DNA from: an uncultured Marvinbryantia sp.
GTDB taxonomy: Bacteria; Bacillota; Clostridia; Lachnospirales; Lachnospiraceae
Direction: 5' to 3'
Length of the DNA stretch: 64,000 nt
Assembly (NCBI GenBank): GCA_934394985.1
Contig: CAKRRF010000011.1
Location: forward strand, 7,416 to 71,415
Shown: one piece after another, positions 61,607-64,000 of the stretch
How the letters are laid out: each line of letters opens with the position of its first letter
Numbering within the stretch: position 1 is the stretch's first letter
The notes under the pieces: generated by a model
The model's input: the letters and a program-made list of their open reading frames with translations, nothing else
Told to the model about the DNA's origin: nothing
The model's database searches: none
Position numbers and translations under genes: made by a program

Positions 61607-61701
61607 GTGAGCCAATTGTCCGTTGAAGATGATGAAAGCCTGCTGATGAGCGTTTGGACGAAAACAGAATGGTGTCGGAGAAAAGTCCATAAAGGAGCAA
61701 T

Positions 61702-62796
61702 ATGTTGCATATAATATTATTGATATTGAAAATAATCGGAATTTTGCTGCTGTCCATTCTTGGACTGTTACTGCTGATTCTGGCTCTGATTTTGCTGGTA
61801 CCTGTTCGCTATCAGGCGTCGATGCAAAAGACTTCTCCTTCAGGAGAAGAGGCGGAAGAAATGAAAGGCCTGGATGGCTGGATGAACGCAGTGGTCGGAA
61901 CTTTTCGAGCAGACGGAAAGATTTCCTGGCTATTGGGACTGATCACTCTGCTGGGAGAGTATAATGGGGCACAGATGAATATGGATGTTCGTATCCTGGG
62001 ACATTCTCTGCTTCATAAAAAGCCCAAAAAGAGGAAAAAAAAGCAGAAAATAGTGCATACCTCAACTGAGACAGAAATAGCTGATTGGGCAGATGAAGAG
62101 ACAAAGAAGCCAGACGGAACAGAAGAGTTAGAAGAGGCTGATGAAGAGCCTGGCTGTGGTGAAGCAGAAGAGATCGAGAAGCCAGACGGAACAGAAGAGT
62201 TAGAAGAGGCTGATGAAGAGCCTGGCTGTGAAGAGGCTGAAGAGATCGATATGGCTGACAGAAGTATGAGGATGTCGGATGATGTGGTGGAGGACAGTAA
62301 GATAGCGGGTTTTGGACGTAAAATCCAGGAATTGATAGCACGTTTTGTACGAATGCCGGAAAAACTGAGGCAAAAAATCAGAGAACTCGGTAACAAAATA
62401 AACAGTTTTTCTGGGCGCATGGAACACCTGAATGAGACTTGTCAGATCTATCTTGATTTTTGGCGGAAAACCTGTACACAGGCGGCGAAGGATCATGTAC
62501 TGAAAGAATTAAAATACTTGCTGCGACATACCCTGCCACGGAAAGCAGAGGGCACTCTGACATTTGGATTTGAAGATCCTGCAACAACCGGGCAGGTTCT
62601 GGGTATACTATGTGTGCTGGCGGTGTTTACCGGAAATCATCTGGAAGTAAATGGAGAGTTTGAAAGAAGTACTCTGGAAGGAGATCTGATGCTGAGGGGA
62701 CACATCCGACTGTGTCATATGGTAAAATCAGGTGTCAGTCTTCTGATTGATAAGAATATACGCAAAACAATAAAAGCATTTCACCAAATCAAGTGA
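61702..62796 (+). CDS. DUF2953 domain protein (YtfI-like) with internal acidic repeats
   Basis: A 364-residue protein resembling Bacillus YtfI, which stands before gerW (ytfJ). One N-terminal membrane segment (IIGILLLSILGLLLLILALI) is followed by VRYQAS. An acidic insert holds two near-identical 24-residue units (KPDGTEELEEADEEPGC and so on), encoded by a 72-base tandem repeat at 62107-62250. The C-terminal domain has GTLTFGFEDPATTGQVLGIL, the DUF2953 core, and GDLMLRGHIRLCHMV. The 24-residue units are likely a recent local duplication. It precedes gerW, with hairpin array 2 between them. Likely a sporulation-linked membrane protein. Confidence 0.82.
   Translation: MLHIILLILKIIGILLLSILGLLLLILALILLVPVRYQASMQKTSPSGEEAEEMKGLDGWMNAVVGTFRADGKISWLLGLITLLGEYNGAQMNMDVRILGHSLLHKKPKKRKKKQKIVHTSTETEIADWADEETKKPDGTEELEEADEEPGCGEAEEIEKPDGTEELEEADEEPGCEEAEEIDMADRSMRMSDDVVEDSKIAGFGRKIQELIARFVRMPEKLRQKIRELGNKINSFSGRMEHLNETCQIYLDFWRKTCTQAAKDHVLKELKYLLRHTLPRKAEGTLTFGFEDPATTGQVLGILCVLAVFTGNHLEVNGEFERSTLEGDLMLRGHIRLCHMVKSGVSLLIDKNIRKTIKAFHQIK
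62107..62250 (+). repeat. Two-copy 72-base in-frame tandem repeat within the DUF2953 gene
   Basis: Unit 1 spans 62107-62178 and unit 2 spans 62179-62250. Both encode KPDGTEELEEADEEPGC followed by a G/E and EAEEI. The period is a multiple of three, so the frame is kept. The high identity suggests recent duplication. Confidence 0.85.
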
Positions 62797-62848
62797 GCCA
62801 AAAGAAAGATGATTGATGAGGTGACGAAATATCGGTGAGACAGGACAC

Positions 62849-62943
62849 TGTTACCCCGGAAAGTAAGAAGCAAGTGAAATTCGTGGTAAGGTAGAGGCAA
62901 AAAGAGAGTGCCGCTACCACGGAAAGTAAGAAGCAAGTTACAA
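62849..62943 (+). repeat. Tandem hairpin array 2 (two units, spacing 63 bases)
   Basis: Unit 1 (from 62852) reads TACCCCGGAAAG, loop TAAGAAGCAAGTG, right arm AAATTCGTGGTAAGG. Unit 2 (from 62915) reads TACCACGGAAAG with the same loop start AAGAAGCAAGT but then diverges before the right arm. The two starts are exactly 63 bases apart, as in array 1. It lies between the DUF2953 gene and gerW. Confidence 0.7.
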
Positions 62944-63001
62944 ATGTATACAGAAAGCTACATGTATATTAAAAATACAGGAAATAGAAAGGAGAATACA
63001 C

Positions 63002-63406
63002 ATGGCATCAGAAAATAATTTTCAGTCAAAGGTAGAATCATTATTTAAAGGAATGGATGGTTATATTCATTCGAAGACGGTAGTAGGAGATGCAATCACT
63101 GTCGGTGATACGATTATCTTACCATTGATTGATGTGTCATTTGGTGTGGCTGCCGGAGCTCTGGAAGGGAAAGACAATAACAAAGTAAAGAATAATGGCG
63201 GTGGTGGAATGGGCTGTAAAATGACACCAAGTGCAGTCCTTGTTATACAGAACGGGACTACTAAGCTGGTGAATATCAAGAATCAGGATGGCCTGACCAA
63301 GGTATTGGATATGGTTCCTGATTTTGTGAACCGTTTTACATCTGGTGGTAATGCTGCAGCAGATGCTGTAAAAGCGGCTGAAGCAGAAACAACAGAATCG
63401 AAATAA
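63002..63406 (+). CDS. gerW: Sporulation protein GerW (YtfJ)
   Basis: Spore protein needed for full L-alanine germination in Bacillus. The 134-residue protein has QSKVESLFKGMDGYIHSKTVVGD (in two parts), the central GDTIILPLIDVSFGVAAGA and the glycine-rich NNGGGGMGCKMTPSAVLVIQ, then VKAAEAETTESK at the acidic end. The family length is about 130-150. AAGGAG precedes the ATG. Its partner YtfI-like gene stands just before it, as in Bacillus. Confidence 0.93.
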   Translation: MASENNFQSKVESLFKGMDGYIHSKTVVGDAITVGDTIILPLIDVSFGVAAGALEGKDNNKVKNNGGGGMGCKMTPSAVLVIQNGTTKLVNIKNQDGLTKVLDMVPDFVNRFTSGGNAAADAVKAAEAETTESK

Positions 63407-63510
63407 TAAGACTTAATGTGTAAATATGATGTTGCCATTGACGATGGTGACTTGAAAAAGTAACAAAAGTCTGCACAACAACATAAAATAGAAAAAAAGG
63501 GAGTACCTTT

Positions 63511-63648
63511 ATGAAGCGTATTGCTGGCTATACTATATTCTGGATATCGGTAGGAATGCTGATAGCCTTACTGATTGCTGATACCTTCTTGAATGTACTC
63601 CTGATTTTTATTTTATTATTACTTGGATATAACTTGTTTGTATGCTAA
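63511..63648 (+). CDS. Small membrane protein (45 residues)
   Basis: A 45-residue frame, MKRIAGYTIFWISVGMLIAL onward, ending LLLLGYNLFVC. Two hydrophobic stretches, about residues 6-24 and 28-43, separated by the short polar ADTF, would form a hairpin in the membrane. AAAGGGAG seven bases before the ATG supports it as a real gene. It stands alone between gerW and hairpin array 3, with no recognised family. Function unknown; perhaps sporulation-related by position. Confidence 0.6.
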   Translation: MKRIAGYTIFWISVGMLIALLIADTFLNVLLIFILLLLGYNLFVC

Positions 63649-63650
63649 GT

Positions 63651-63760
63651 TACTACCCCGAGAGATGAAAAGCAAGTTGAACTCGTGGTAATCTATCGTA
63701 AGACAGGAGAGCTACAACCCCGAGAAAAAAGAAACAAGTAAATCTCGTGGTAAGATGCTA
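63651..63760 (+). repeat. Tandem hairpin array 3 (two units, spacing 62 bases)
   Basis: Unit 1 (from 63654) reads TACCCCGAG, a loop with GAAAAGCAAGTTG, and right arm CTCGTGGTA. Unit 2 (from 63716) reads AACCCCGAG, loop with AAGAAACAAGT, right arm TCTCGTGGTAAGATG. The arms pair over 8-9 bases with one mismatch (C against T). A third degenerate unit (TACCTATCTCAGAAAG, about 63774) may follow. The array separates the 45-residue protein gene from rpmB on the other strand. Confidence 0.7.
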
Positions 63761-63795
63761 TGAACTGAGGGCGTACCTATCTCAGAAAGAGACAT

Positions 63796-63824
63796 AAAAA
63801 AGAGCCGCCTCATCAGCGACTCTC
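63796..63824 (-). terminator. Terminator for rpmB
   Basis: Read on the minus strand: AGAGTCGC, loop, GCGGCTCT, then TTTTTT (plus strand 63801-63796). It lies 15 bases beyond the rpmB stop. Confidence 0.72.
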
Positions 63825-63838
63825 AATTTGCCTTATCA

Positions 63839-64000
63839 TTAAGCTCTTTCAACTTTTCCAGATCTTAAGCAAGAAGTACATACATACATCTTCTTTGCAG
63901 CTCCGTTAACTTTAACACGAACGGATTTGATGTTGGATTTCCACATTTTATTAGATCTTCTATGGGAGTGGCTCACGTTGTTTCCGAAATGAGCGCCCTT
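63839..64000 (-). CDS. rpmB: 50S ribosomal protein L28 (partial, N terminus outside window)
   Basis: The visible C-terminal 53 residues read KGAHFGNNVSHSHRRSNKMW and then KSNIKSVRVKVNGAAKKMYV, ending CTSCLRSGKVERA. This is L28 with the conserved GNNVSHSHRR. About eight or nine N-terminal residues lie beyond position 64000. A terminator follows downstream. Confidence 0.97.
   Translation of the reverse strand, partial: KGAHFGNNVSHSHRRSNKMWKSNIKSVRVKVNGAAKKMYVCTSCLRSGKVERA

Overview
The window looks like a chromosomal segment of a low-to-moderate GC, Gram-positive, spore-forming anaerobe of the Lachnospiraceae (Blautia/Dorea/Ruminococcus-like; genus not resolved). The evidence is Firmicutes gene order (gpmI, secG, rnr, smpB, ssrA), AGGAGG-type ribosome binding sites, TTGACA/TATAAT promoters with 17-base spacers, sporulation-type genes (gerW, a SpoIVA-like protein, a SleB-type hydrolase), a giant acyl-CoA dehydratase-type activase typical of anaerobes, and choline-binding-type wall proteins. 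It is mostly core genome; no prophage, insertion sequence or CRISPR array was found.

Layout: 0-3.6 kb, branched-chain amino acid ABC transporter livHMGF. 3.7-11.1 kb, homoserine dehydrogenase, then gpmI, an orphan 108-residue gene, a shrunken enolase-like gene, secG, rnr, smpB and the convergent tmRNA gene. 11.2-18.4 kb, a secreted SH3 protein, an SGNH hydrolase, a two-component system with a SIR2-like third gene, a PRTase-like gene and a YitT permease. 18.4-19.1 kb, a decayed regulator/permease remnant. 19.1-23.8 kb, hisH-hisF-ung followed by a MotA-like/OmpA-like pair resembling the ZorA/ZorB motor. 23.8-28.1 kb, the activase on the minus strand. 28.3-36.8 kb, tgt, yajC, leuB-ilvD-ilvB and serC-serA. 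36.9-43.9 kb, a CsoR-type regulator, trmO, an L,D-transpeptidase, a tandem hairpin array, tRNA-Thr, gltX, a UvrD-like helicase and a convergent DUF1292 gene. 44-49.6 kb, an apparently inactive GH13 protein, a DUF5662 protein, a GTPase-less SpoIVA-like protein and two wall-binding hydrolases. 49.7-53.1 kb, cobalamin nucleotide-loop genes cobT-cobU-cobS-cobU-like-cobC. 53.1-60.6 kb, ruvAB, zapA, a U32 peptidase, FtsW/RodA and a penicillin-binding protein. 60.7-64 kb, a Nudix hydrolase, two genes of unknown role (one DUF2953), gerW, a 45-residue membrane protein and the 3' part of rpmB.

The least ordinary items are three. First, a dispersed family of about 43-base imperfect hairpins arranged in tandem with a regular 62-63 base period at three intergenic loci, one array ending in a perfect terminator of related sequence. 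Second, three proteins that keep a family fold but lost the catalytic part (enolase-like, SpoIVA-like, GH13-like), the SpoIVA-like one behind a hairpin that buries its Shine-Dalgarno site. Third, an orphan ZorAB-like ion-driven motor pair with no recognisable effector genes next to it. A second short repeat family sits directly behind three terminators. All functional calls come from reading the sequence and recalling family motifs; no database search was run.
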